DNA from: JALUZX01 sp964561605
Lineage (GTDB): Bacteria > Planctomycetota > UBA1135 > JALUZX01
NCBI GenBank assembly: GCA_964561605.1
Contig: CAZLQD010000003.1
Coordinates: 1 to 43,605 of the forward strand
Length of the DNA: 43,605 nucleotides
Reading direction: 5' to 3'
Shown here one piece after another: positions 21,108 through 28,625 of this stretch. The notes under the pieces were generated by a model, which saw nothing but the letters and a program-made list of their open reading frames with translations, was not told the DNA's origin and did not search any database. Numbering within the stretch: position 1 is the stretch's first letter; each line of letters starts with the position of its first letter. The position numbers and the translations under genes are program-made.

Positions 21108-22828
21108 TTTTCCCTGGTGGGAATGCCATTTGCGTCCAGGCCCCGGACCTTGAAGTAGGCCGCCCGGGCCTGGAGAAACTCTTTCCTGTCGATGGGCTTG
21201 ATCTCGATCCCGTCACCCCCCGTTCCGGGCTCGGTGAAGAACCGCTCCGGAAGGTCGTCGTCCTTGCCGGTGAACCCGTTCCACCAGTTCATCATTCGCT
21301 CGTGGTAGTAGAAGCGCTCTCCGGCCCGCATGAGGTCCTGGGCCGTGGCGGCCACTCCCGTGACCCCCTCGTAGGCCTTGGCGAACTCCTCGAGGGACGC
21401 GGCGAAGAAGAGGAACTTGCATGCCGTGAGGGAATCCACTGCGGCGTTGATGTCCTCGCTGATCTTCACGATCCGGGCCTTTCCGGCGAAGGAGAACCGG
21501 TCCGTGGCCACGGGCTTGCGCAGGATCTCGTGGGAGATGGGGTATGCCCGCAGGTGACAGCCGCCCCTGGTGGAGACGGCGTAGCCCAGAGCCATGCCGT
21601 AGGCGCCCCTGGGATCGTAGGCCGGGAGCTCCAGGCCCTTCACGGTCATGGCCGCCCCGGGCTTGCCCTTGGCCTTGGCGTAGCGCTCGGCGCCCCGGGC
21701 GAGTTCCGCACCCTCCCCCCGGGCGAGGCCGATGTCGAGGAGAAGGGCCGGGATCTCCTCCGGGGTGAGCCGCCTGCCCGTCACCTCCTGGTAGCAGGCG
21801 AGCACCGCTCCTGCGGATATGGTGTCCATTCCGGTCTCGTTGCATACCCGGTTGGCCTCGACGGCGGCCTCCATGTCGGCGTTGCGGAGAAGGGCCGTGA
21901 AGTGGTTGAGGCTTTCGAACTCGGGAAGGGAGCGACCGTCCTTGGCCACCATCTTGCACCGGATCCGGCAGGCGGCGCACCCGGACTTCTTGGGATCGTA
22001 CTTCTGGTGGAAGCTCCAGGCGTTGACCTTGCGGGCCTCCTCGAACCAGGTCTCCCGGAAGTTGTCCGTGGGCATCATGTGCCGGCTCTCCATGAGGTCG
22101 AAGACGGCCTGGGTTCCGAAGTTGGTGATGCCGAATTCGCCCATCAGGATGGGGGCCGTGGCGGCGAGCCGGTAGATCTGGCGGCTCGCCTCGGCCACGG
22201 CGTCCGGGTCGGCCAGGGAGACCTTGCCCGAACCCTCCACGTGGAGGAACTTGAGGTTCTTTCCGCCCATGACCAGGCCCAGGCCGCCCCTTCCGGAGAA
22301 GTGGTGGTGGTCGGTGCAGATGGCGGCGAAGAGAACCCCCCTCTCGGCGGCGGGACCAACGGCGGCGGTGGAGCCCTTCTTCCCCGGGAAGGCCTCCAGG
22401 ACCCTTCCGATCTCCCAGCCCTCCATGTGGGAGGCGTCGGTGATCTCCACCTGGTCGTCCCGGATCACCAGGCCCGAGAGTTTCCCCGCTCTACCGGTGA
22501 TCACGATGCCGTCCCATCCGGCCCGCTTGAGTTCGAACCCGAACCGGCCTCCCACGGAGGTGTCGCAGACCGTCCCGGTCAGGGGCGACCGGGAGGCGAC
22601 GGTCCAGCGCCCCGCAGTGGGAGAAGGGGTGCCCACGAGGGGGCCCGTGAGAAAGAGTAGAGGCATCTCCGGGTCGTCCCAGGGCAAGGTGATCCGGTCC
22701 CTCAGGTAGAACCCGGCCAGGCCTTTGCCGCCGATCCATTGCTCGTAGAAATCCCGGGGAGGTTTCTCGACCCGGGTGGTCCCCGAAGAGAGGTCGAGAT
22801 GGAGGATTCTTCCTGTCCAGCCGTGCAT
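21071..22828 (-). CDS. Aldehyde:ferredoxin oxidoreductase (tungsten or molybdenum pterin enzyme)
   Basis: 585 residues. AOR-family enzymes oxidise aldehydes to acids, or the reverse, with a bis-pterin tungsten site and one [4Fe-4S] cluster, passing electrons to ferredoxin. Seen: MHGWTGRILHLDLSSG (typical start), the N-terminal beta domain with GGKGLAGFYL and FGFELKRAGWDGI, the cluster motif CAACRIRC (CxxCxxxC, fourth ligand in SLTACKFLFF), and the pterin-binding CNETGMDTISAGAVLAC. ATG 22828 begins at the conserved MHGW; the frame continues upstream without family likeness. It is read divergently from the cofactor and oxyanion-transport operon, which supports a W/Mo enzyme. The 5' untranslated run of eight T residues is unusual. 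Confidence 0.92.
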   Translation of the reverse strand: MHGWTGRILHLDLSSGTTRVEKPPRDFYEQWIGGKGLAGFYLRDRITLPWDDPEMPLLFLTGPLVGTPSPTAGRWTVASRSPLTGTVCDTSVGGRFGFELKRAGWDGIVITGRAGKLSGLVIRDDQVEITDASHMEGWEIGRVLEAFPGKKGSTAAVGPAAERGVLFAAICTDHHHFSGRGGLGLVMGGKNLKFLHVEGSGKVSLADPDAVAEASRQIYRLAATAPILMGEFGITNFGTQAVFDLMESRHMMPTDNFRETWFEEARKVNAWSFHQKYDPKKSGCAACRIRCKMVAKDGRSLPEFESLNHFTALLRNADMEAAVEANRVCNETGMDTISAGAVLACYQEVTGRRLTPEEIPALLLDIGLARGEGAELARGAERYAKAKGKPGAAMTVKGLELPAYDPRGAYGMALGYAVSTRGGCHLRAYPISHEILRKPVATDRFSFAGKARIVKISEDINAAVDSLTACKFLFFAASLEEFAKAYEGVTGVAATAQDLMRAGERFYYHERMMNWWNGFTGKDDDLPERFFTEPGTGGDGIEIKPIDRKEFLQARAAYFKVRGLDANGIPTREKCRELGLEWKDS

Positions 22829-22935
22829 ATAAAAAAAATCCCTCTTGCAGCGGACCTGGTCCAGTAAGGGCCGCTTGGTTTCCGGAACCGCCGATCCTGG
22901 CACAAGCCGGGCCGCCAGGCAAGGAGGAGAAGGTT

Positions 22936-23001
22936 TTCCGGGAAGAAGGCCTTTCCCGGAAGGGGGTTTTGCGTTAGGTCTGGGTGTGCATCACGACCCA
23001 G
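22936..23001. promoter_or_regulatory. Candidate operator palindromes between AOR and the Mo/W operon
   Basis: Two inverted repeats in the 192-bp divergent region: TTCCGGGAA, 7 nt, TTTCCCGGAA (about 22936-22961) and CTGGGT, 10 nt, ACCCAG (22980-23001). Either could be a binding site for the ModE-type half of the fusion protein encoded at 23314. Neither matches the E. coli ModE consensus. AGGAGG directly precedes ATG 23021. Confidence 0.4.
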
Positions 23002-23020
23002 CCGTGAACAGGAGGCGGCC

Positions 23021-23314
23021 ATGGCCAGGAAGATCGGTGTCGTTCCCTCGTGGGAATCCAAGTTGAGGACCTTTCTCCAAGAGGAGGGGATCCCCCTGGA
23101 AGCGGCTCCCGGGGGGGAGGGTGTCCTGGTCCGTATCGACGAGGGCTCCCCCAAGAGGGAATGCCTCCCCGACAGGCTCTACCCGGAGGGCCGGATCTCC
23201 TGCGCCATGGCCCTCGAGATGGCCCGCCGGCTCTCGATTCCCCCCGGCCAGATGGGGAAGCTCTTGAACTTCCTGGGGATCAAGATCCGCCGGTGCCAGT
23301 TGGGGTGTTTCTGA
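23021..23314 (+). CDS. Small protein ending in CQLGCF, associated with Mo/W cofactor genes
   Basis: 97 residues. The C-terminal half reads CAMALEMARRLSIPPGQMGKLLNFLGIKIRRCQLGCF, with two closing cysteines. I recall the ending I(K/R)xCQLGCF in small uncharacterised proteins near molybdenum and tungsten genes in anaerobes. The N-terminal ~45 residues (KIGVVPSWESKLRTFLQEEGI...VLVRIDEGSP) have no assigned domain. First gene of the plus-strand operon, overlapping the next start by one base (TGATG). The cysteine pair may bind metal or form a disulfide. Function unknown. Confidence 0.72.
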   Translation: MARKIGVVPSWESKLRTFLQEEGIPLEAAPGGEGVLVRIDEGSPKRECLPDRLYPEGRISCAMALEMARRLSIPPGQMGKLLNFLGIKIRRCQLGCF

Positions 23315-24141
23315 TGGGTTTCCTCTGGGTGGTCTGCGGCGCCGGGAGGGGCGTGGGAAAGACCCGCCTGGCCAATGCCCTCTGCCGGGTCCTCCCCGGG
23401 GCGGTGTACGCCAAGCTGGGCCGGCATCCCAGGAGGCCCGGAAAGGCCGGGACCTACTTCCGGAAGTTGGAGGACTTGGATGCCTTTCTGGAGGAAGAAC
23501 TTGGGCGCCGGGAGCACCTCGTCGTGGAGAGCAACGCCCTGGCCCTCCGGGGAAGGGGAGACCTGGTGATCTACCTGGGCCCCCTGGAAAGCACGACCTC
23601 TCCCAGGAAGGACCGGTTCGACCTGGTCCGGAGGGCCCACATCCTCCTGGAAGAAGCGTGCGACCCCCGCAGTTGGAGGCGGATCCTGAAGAAACGCCTC
23701 CCCGATCCGGCCCTGGTGACCCCCGTGATGGAGGTCCTGGAAGGGATGTTCCCCCGCAGGGGTTGGAAGGGGTTCTCCGCCAGGACCAAGATCTGGCTCC
23801 TCCGGGACGGGGGGTTCGTCCTGGGTCCGGGCCTGGCGGAGCTCATGGAGGCCGTGGAGTCCCAGGGCTCCCTCCGCAAGGCCGCCGCCGAGAAGGGAAT
23901 CTCCTACCGCCACGCCTGGGACCTCTTCCGCAAGGCCGAAGCCAATCTGGGGGTGGGGCTCCTTTCCAAGCAGACCGGCGGGGCCGGCGGCGGCGGCTCC
24001 TTCCTCTCCCCCGTGGGACGCCGCCTCCTGGAGACCTACAGGAAGCTCCAGGAGGAGGTGGAGGAAAAGGCCCGCCTTCGCCTGGAGAGCCTCCTCGGTT
24101 GCCCGGCAAGGAAGAGGGCCGGCAAGGAGGCCGCCCGGTGA
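23314..24141 (+). CDS. Fusion of a MobB-like P-loop domain with a ModE-type DNA-binding domain
   Basis: 275 residues. The N-terminus has Walker A in CGAGRGVGKTRLANAL and continues as a GTPase/kinase-like domain (VYAKLGRHP, HLVVESNALALRGRGDLVIYLGP), resembling MobB, which helps attach nucleotide to the cofactor. From about residue 150 a linker leads to the ModE-type winged helix: KIWLLRDGGFVLGPGLAELMEAVESQGSLRKAAAEKGISYRHAWDLFRKAEANLG, followed by KQTGGAGGGGSFLSPVGRRLLETYRKL, the standard ModE N-domain ending. ModE's molybdate-binding TOBE domains are absent. I therefore infer a regulator whose sensing half may be the P-loop domain. It overlaps both neighbours by 1 and 4 bases. Confidence 0.8.
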   Translation: MGFLWVVCGAGRGVGKTRLANALCRVLPGAVYAKLGRHPRRPGKAGTYFRKLEDLDAFLEEELGRREHLVVESNALALRGRGDLVIYLGPLESTTSPRKDRFDLVRRAHILLEEACDPRSWRRILKKRLPDPALVTPVMEVLEGMFPRRGWKGFSARTKIWLLRDGGFVLGPGLAELMEAVESQGSLRKAAAEKGISYRHAWDLFRKAEANLGVGLLSKQTGGAGGGGSFLSPVGRRLLETYRKLQEEVEEKARLRLESLLGCPARKRAGKEAAR

Positions 24142-25331
24142 TCCTCCTGGAAGAAGCTCTGGAGCGCCTGGGTCTGGCCCTGGAGGGGATGGCCCTGGAA
24201 GTGGAGGAACTCCCTCCCGCCCGGGCCCTGGGCCGGATCCTGGCCGAGGACGCCCGGTCCCTCCTGGACCTCCCCCCATTCGACAAGTCCGCCATGGACG
24301 GTTACGCCCTCCTGGAGGGCGAGGAGGGAAGGGACCTGGAACTCCTGGGCACGGTCCGGGCAGGCCAGGGGGAGACGCCCCCTCTCCGGCCCGGCGGGGC
24401 GGTGAAGGTCATGACCGGGGCCCCCGTGCCTCCCGGAACAGGCCGGGTGATCATGCGGGAGTGGACCGAGGAGGCGGGAGGCCGGGTCCGGATCCTCCGC
24501 CCCGGCGGGCCTTCCAACATCTGCCGCAAAGGGGAGGACTTGAAGAGGGGAGACCTGGTCCTCCCGGCGGGCACGAGGATCACCCCTTCGGCGGCGGGAA
24601 ACCTGGTCTCCTGCGGGCTCGCCCGGGTCCGGGTCTTCCGGCCGGTTCGGGTCGAGATCCTGGCCACGGGGGACGAGGTGGTGGACCACCCGGAGGAGAT
24701 CCGGCCGGGCCGGATCATGAACTGCAACGGTCCCATGCTGGCCGCCCTTGCGGCGAAATGGGGCATGGAGGTTACTGGAGAGAGTATCCTGCCCGACGAC
24801 CCGGTGAGGACCGAGGAGGGGATCGCCGCGGCCCTGGAGCGGGCCGACTTCGTGATTCTTTCGGGGGGCGTCTCCGAGGGGGATTTCGATTACGTCCCGG
24901 CGGCACTGAAGAAGCTCGGGATCGGAATCCTCTTCGACAGGGTCGCCGTCAAGCCCGGAAGGCCCATGACCCTGGCCAAGGGAGGGGGAAGGCTCCTCTT
25001 CGGCCTGCCGGGCAACCCGGTCTCTTCCTTCCTCATGTTCCACGTCTTCGTCCTGGCCGCGGCGGCGGGCCTGACGGGCGAGAGGGAGATCCACAGGGAT
25101 CTCCGCCTCGTCCTGGGAAGGGATTTCCGCCGGAGGAAGGGGGAGCGCCTGGAGTTCGTTCCTGCCCGCATCTCCGGGGAAGGACGGGTGGAGCCGCTGG
25201 AATACCACGGCTCGGCCCACCTGGCGGCCCTTCGGGAGGCCGACGGTTTCCTCCTGGTCCCCCGCGGAACGACCCGGCTGGAGGCCGGGGAGATCGTTGC
25301 CTTCAGGATCCTCGGGGGGTGGCGGCCGTGA
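24138..25331 (+). CDS. moeA: Molybdopterin molybdotransferase MoeA
   Basis: 397 residues, usual length. MoeA inserts molybdate or tungstate into adenylylated molybdopterin. Motifs: PPFDKSAMDGYAL (domain I signature), VMTGAPVPPGTGRVI, KGEDLKRGDLVLPAGTRITPSAAGNL, the MPT-binding ILATGDEVV and ILSGGVSEGDFDYV, and GLPGNPVSSF near the end of domain III. The C-terminal domain IV (RRRKGERLEFVPARI, LVPRGTTRLEAGEIVAFRIL) is complete. GTG 24138 overlaps the previous TGA in GTGA and follows AGGAGG. Only one moeA is present here; in species using both metals paralogues can differ in preference for Mo or W, which sequence alone does not decide. Confidence 0.93.
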   Translation: MILLEEALERLGLALEGMALEVEELPPARALGRILAEDARSLLDLPPFDKSAMDGYALLEGEEGRDLELLGTVRAGQGETPPLRPGGAVKVMTGAPVPPGTGRVIMREWTEEAGGRVRILRPGGPSNICRKGEDLKRGDLVLPAGTRITPSAAGNLVSCGLARVRVFRPVRVEILATGDEVVDHPEEIRPGRIMNCNGPMLAALAAKWGMEVTGESILPDDPVRTEEGIAAALERADFVILSGGVSEGDFDYVPAALKKLGIGILFDRVAVKPGRPMTLAKGGGRLLFGLPGNPVSSFLMFHVFVLAAAAGLTGEREIHRDLRLVLGRDFRRRKGERLEFVPARISGEGRVEPLEYHGSAHLAALREADGFLLVPRGTTRLEAGEIVAFRILGGWRP

Positions 25332-26128
25332 AGGACCGGTTCGGGCGCACCATCACCTATCTCCGGGTCTCCGTGACGGACCGGTGCAACCTGGCCTGCC
25401 GGTACTGCGTCCCCCCCGGGGGGGGCGAGCGCCTTCCCAGGGAGGCGATCCTGTCCTTCGAAGAGATCGAGGATGTGGTCCGGGCGGCGGTCCGCCTGGG
25501 GATCCGGAAGATCCGCCTCACCGGAGGGGAACCCCTGGTCCGGAAGGGGATCGAGGGCCTGGTGGAGCGGATCGCTTCCATCGAGGGGATCGGGGACCTG
25601 GGGATGACGACCAACGGGATCTTACTGGCTTCCAAGGCGGAGGCCCTGGCCCGGGCGGGACTCATGCGGGTCAACGTAAGCCTTGACAGCGTGGATCCGG
25701 TGCGCTACGCCCGGATCACCGGGGGAGGGGAACTGGAGCGGGTCCTGGAAGGGATCGACGCGGCCCTGGATGCCGGCCTGGTTCCCGTCAAGTTGAACTG
25801 CGTGGTGGAACGTTCCCCCGGCGAGCCGGACGCCCTCGCAGTGGCCCGCTTCGCCCGGACCAAGGGGCTCGAGGCCAGGTTCATCGTGAGAATGGACGCC
25901 GCTTCGGGGCGTTTCTCCCCGGTCCTCGGCGGTGAAGGAGGGGATTGTCCCAGGTGCAACAGGCTCAGGCTCACCGCCGACGGCAGGATCCGGCCCTGTC
26001 TCTTCTCGGACCTTGCCTTCGACGTCAGGGAACTCGGCCCCAGGGAGGCCCTCCTCCGGGCGGTCCGGGCCAAACCCCGGGCGGGTGGAGCCTGCCGGCC
26101 CGGGCGTATGCAGAGGATCGGAGGTTGA
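25328..26128 (+). CDS. moaA: GTP 3',8-cyclase MoaA, shortened form
   Basis: 266 residues, against about 320-340 usually. MoaA turns GTP into the 3',8-cyclo intermediate of molybdopterin with two [4Fe-4S] clusters. N-terminal cluster: VTDRCNLACRYCVPP. SAM region: LTGGEPLVRKG, TTNGILL, VNVSLDS. C-terminal cluster: CPRCNRLRLTADGRIRPC, including the GTP-contacting arginines of CNRxRL. The protein ends MQRIGG, with the functional C-terminal Gly-Gly. About 50-60 residues normally lying between RFIEYMP and the ISPV-FCxxCNR segment are missing: here RFIVRMDAASGRFSPV runs almost directly into the cluster. GTG 25328 overlaps the moeA stop (GTGA). Confidence 0.88.
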   Translation: MKDRFGRTITYLRVSVTDRCNLACRYCVPPGGGERLPREAILSFEEIEDVVRAAVRLGIRKIRLTGGEPLVRKGIEGLVERIASIEGIGDLGMTTNGILLASKAEALARAGLMRVNVSLDSVDPVRYARITGGGELERVLEGIDAALDAGLVPVKLNCVVERSPGEPDALAVARFARTKGLEARFIVRMDAASGRFSPVLGGEGGDCPRCNRLRLTADGRIRPCLFSDLAFDVRELGPREALLRAVRAKPRAGGACRPGRMQRIGG

Positions 26129-26129
26129 G

Positions 26130-26591
26130 ATGGCGGAATTCTCCCACCTGGACGGCCGGGGACGGGCCCGGATGGTGGACGTCGGGGGCAAGCCCGCCCT
26201 CCACAGGATCGCCGAGGCCTCGGGGCGGATCCTCCTCGCCCCCGAGACGGTGGAGCTGATCCGGGCGAAGGGGCTGGAGAAGGGGGACGTCCTGGCCGTG
26301 GCCAGGATCGCCGGGATCCTGGCGGCCAAGAGGACCCCGGAGCTCGTCCCCCTTTGCCACTCTATTCCCTTGGACCTGGTGGAGGTGGACTTCGCCTGGG
26401 TGGAGGGAGGGCTCGAGGCCCGGGCCCGCGTGGAGTGCCGGGCCGTGACCGGCGTGGAGATGGAGGCCCTGACCGCGGTGAGCGCGGCCCTCCTCGCGGT
26501 CTACGACATGTGCAAGGCCGTGGACAAGAAGATGCGGATCACGGACATCGTTCTCCTGGAGAAGCGGAAGGAACGGGCAGGTGAAGTTTGA
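26130..26591 (+). CDS. moaC: Cyclic pyranopterin monophosphate synthase MoaC
   Basis: 153 residues. MoaC converts the MoaA product into cyclic pyranopterin monophosphate. Motifs: FSHLDGRGRARMVDVGGKP at the start, GDVLAVARIAGILAAKRTPELVPLCHSIPLDLVEVDF (the CHP-type active-site loop) and VECRAVTGVEMEALTAVSAALLAVYDMCKAVDKKMRI (the KxV-TGVEMEAL-YDMCK hallmark). ATG 26130 lies one base after the moaA stop with GGAGG upstream. Full length with all recognised catalytic residues. Confidence 0.95.
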   Translation: MAEFSHLDGRGRARMVDVGGKPALHRIAEASGRILLAPETVELIRAKGLEKGDVLAVARIAGILAAKRTPELVPLCHSIPLDLVEVDFAWVEGGLEARARVECRAVTGVEMEALTAVSAALLAVYDMCKAVDKKMRITDIVLLEKRKERAGEV

Positions 26592-27510
26592 AGTCCTCTC
26601 GGTGAACCTTTCCAGGGAGAAGGGGACGGTGAAGACCCCCGTCCCGGAGGCTCTCCTGGACGAGCGTGGTTTCGCAGGCGACGCCCACGCCGGTTCATGG
26701 CACCGCCAGGTGAGCCTCCTTTCCGAGGCGAGCATCCTGGAGTTCGAGAAGATCGCCGGCCGGAAGATCCGCCCAGGCGAGTTCGCCGAGAATCTCACCT
26801 TGCGGGGGCTGGACCCCGCCGGGGCGGCCTACTTCGACAGGATCCGGATCGGCGGAGCGGAACTGGAGGTCACCCAGTTCGGAAAGAAGTGCCACGGCGA
26901 CGCCTGCGCCGTCTTCCGGGAGACAGGGACGTGCGTGATGCCCCGGGAGGGGCTCTTCTGCAGGGTGATCCGTGGGGGGACGGTCAGGCCTGGGATGGAG
27001 GGGGAACTCCTTCCCTCGGCCCTGCGCGTCCGGGTCCTCACCCTGAGCGACCGGGCCTTCCGGGGGGAATACGCCGACCGGAGCGGCCCCCTGGTCAAGG
27101 ACTTCTTGGAAAGGGCGTTCCGGGGGCGGCGCTGGCGCCTCCAGGTGGAGGCCGAAGTCCTCTCCGACGACCCTGCTCCCCTGGAGGAGGAACTCCGGCG
27201 GGCCCGGGAGGGCGGGGCCGACGTGGTGATCTCCACGGGCGGGACGGGGGTCGGGCCCAGGGACAACGCCCCCGAGGTCCTGGAGAAAGTATGCGACAAG
27301 ATGATCCCGGGGATCATGGAGGCGATCAGGCTGAAATACGGTATGGAGAAACCGAACGCCCTCCTCAGCCGCTCCGCCGCCGGCGTGGCGGGCCGGGCAC
27401 TGGTCTACGCCCTTCCGGGGAGCCCCAGGGCGGTGAAGGAGTACATGGAGGAGATCCTGAAGACCATGGAGCACCTTCTTCTGATGGTCAGGGGAGTGGG
27501 ACACGGATGA
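26581..27510 (+). CDS. Fusion of MOSC domain and MogA-type molybdopterin adenylyltransferase
   Basis: 309 residues. Residues ~1-145 are a MOSC domain: GFAGDAHAGSWHRQVSLL, GEFAENLTLRGLD, GKKCHGDACAVF with the likely cofactor-binding cysteine, and GLFCRVIRGG. Residues ~148-309 are MogA/MoaB-like: RVRVLTLSDRAFRGEYADRSGP, ISTGGTGVGPRDNAPEVLEK, YALPGSPRAVKEYMEEIL. MogA activates molybdopterin by adenylylation before MoeA adds metal. MOSC domains are sulfur or cofactor carriers. GTG 26581 lies inside the moaC end (11-bp overlap). The same fusion is known from other anaerobes, so it is a real gene and not a frame error. Confidence 0.9.
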   Translation: MKFEVLSVNLSREKGTVKTPVPEALLDERGFAGDAHAGSWHRQVSLLSEASILEFEKIAGRKIRPGEFAENLTLRGLDPAGAAYFDRIRIGGAELEVTQFGKKCHGDACAVFRETGTCVMPREGLFCRVIRGGTVRPGMEGELLPSALRVRVLTLSDRAFRGEYADRSGPLVKDFLERAFRGRRWRLQVEAEVLSDDPAPLEEELRRAREGGADVVISTGGTGVGPRDNAPEVLEKVCDKMIPGIMEAIRLKYGMEKPNALLSRSAAGVAGRALVYALPGSPRAVKEYMEEILKTMEHLLLMVRGVGHG

Positions 27511-27674
27511 GAACCCTGGCGGAAATCCGATCAGCAATCTCATTCCTCTTCCGCCGGGGCGGCGCCCCGCCGTCGCTTGCAGCCGAAGACGGGCTGGATC
27601 GCTCCTTGCGGGGCGCCACCTCCTGCTGGTGGGGGGGGCGTAAACTTTTTTCAGGGCCCCCAGGGAAGAAAAAG
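27511..27674 (+). promoter_or_regulatory. 164-bp leader before the tungstate/molybdate importer
   Basis: The only real gap in an otherwise overlapping operon. It is GC-rich and can fold: GGGGC-GGC-GCCCC (about 27557-27569), then GGGGCGCCACCTCCTGCTGGTGG. A short frame from ATG 27507 crosses it, but the peptide has no signal-like character. It may hold an independent promoter, a regulator site or an RNA control element. I could not fit it to the Moco/Tuco riboswitch consensus by eye. Confidence 0.35.
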
Positions 27675-28625
27675 ATGGTTCCCTGGGTCTTGCTGGTTTT
27701 CGTCGTCTTGGCGGGGGCCTGCGGAAAGAAGGGGGGGGAGCGGAAGCTCAGGGTGCTCACGGCGGGAAGCCTCTCCGTTCCCTTCCGGGAGCTCGCCGGG
27801 ATCTTCGAGAAGGCGCACCCTGGCCTCCACGTGGAGATCGAGAGCCACGGGAGCAGGAAATGCGCCAGGATGATCACCGCCCTGGGCAAGCCCTGCGACG
27901 TCTTCGGGTCGGCGGACTACAAGGTGGTGGAGGAGCTCCTGGTCCCGGAGAAGGCCGACTTCAACATCCGTTTCTGCACCAACGAGATGGTCCTGGCCTG
28001 GAAGAAGGGCTCCCCGAAGGCCGAGGGGATCGACGGCGGGAACTGGCCTTCCTACCTCCTGGAGAAAGGAGGGATCCTGGGCCGGTCCGACCCGGACAGC
28101 GATCCCTGCGGCTACAGGACCGTCATGGTCCTGGAACTGGCCGAGAGGCACTACGGGAGGCCGGGCCTGGCCGGGAAGATCCTGGAGAAGAACGGGGACA
28201 GGTTCGTTCGGCCCAAGGAGACGGACCTGTTGGCCTTGCTGGAGGCGGGGGAGATCGATTTCCTCTTCATCTACCGGTCCGTGGCCCTCCAGCACGGTCT
28301 GGGGTTTCTGCGCCTTCCCAAGGAGATCAACCTTGGGGACCCTTCCCTCGGGGCCCTCTACGGGAAGGCCGCCGTGAAGGTGAAAGGGAAGGAGCCCGGC
28401 GAATTCACCCTGGTGAAGGGCTCGCCCATACAATATTCCGTAACCATTCCCAAGGACGCCCCGAACCGGAAGGCCGCCCTCGAGTTCCTCCGGTTCCTCC
28501 TCTCGCCGGGGGGACGGGCCGTGATGGAGAGGAACGGCCAGGCCTGCCTCGTTCCGGCCCTTTGCCGCTCTCTCCGGGCCCTTCCGCCGTCGCTCCGGCC
28601 TTTCTGCAGGGAGATCGGGAAGTGA
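27675..28625 (+). CDS. wtpA: Tungstate/molybdate-binding lipoprotein, WtpA type
   Basis: 316 residues. MVPWVLLVFVVLAGACGKKGG is a lipoprotein signal with lipobox LAGAC. The mature part follows the WtpA rather than the classical ModA pattern: LRVLTAGSLSVPFRELAGIFEKAHPGLHVEIESHGSRKCARMI, DVFGSADYKVVEELL, FCTNEMVLAW, GRSDPDSDPCGYRTVMVLELAERHY and IDFLFIYRSVALQHGL. WtpA binds WO4 and MoO4 very tightly in archaea. ATG 27675 follows GGGAAGAAAAAG; the signal's N-region is unusually poor in positive charge. It overlaps the permease in GTGA. Tungstate rather than molybdate preference is inferred from the WtpA type and nearby AOR. Confidence 0.88.
   Translation: MVPWVLLVFVVLAGACGKKGGERKLRVLTAGSLSVPFRELAGIFEKAHPGLHVEIESHGSRKCARMITALGKPCDVFGSADYKVVEELLVPEKADFNIRFCTNEMVLAWKKGSPKAEGIDGGNWPSYLLEKGGILGRSDPDSDPCGYRTVMVLELAERHYGRPGLAGKILEKNGDRFVRPKETDLLALLEAGEIDFLFIYRSVALQHGLGFLRLPKEINLGDPSLGALYGKAAVKVKGKEPGEFTLVKGSPIQYSVTIPKDAPNRKAALEFLRFLLSPGGRAVMERNGQACLVPALCRSLRALPPSLRPFCREIGK

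Noticed and set aside
24138..27510. A classical FeMo-nitrogenase locus linked to the NifX-like genes
   Set aside because: No nifHDK, nifB radical SAM or nifEN gene is present; the NifX-like proteins are of the free-standing type.
27507..27674. ATG 27507 as the start of the oxyanion-binding protein
   Set aside because: It would place ~56 residues of non-signal sequence before an obvious lipoprotein signal; ATG 27675 gives a proper signal and lipobox.
27511..27674. A Moco/Tuco riboswitch
   Set aside because: I could not find the conserved strands of the known model by eye; left as an unexplained leader.
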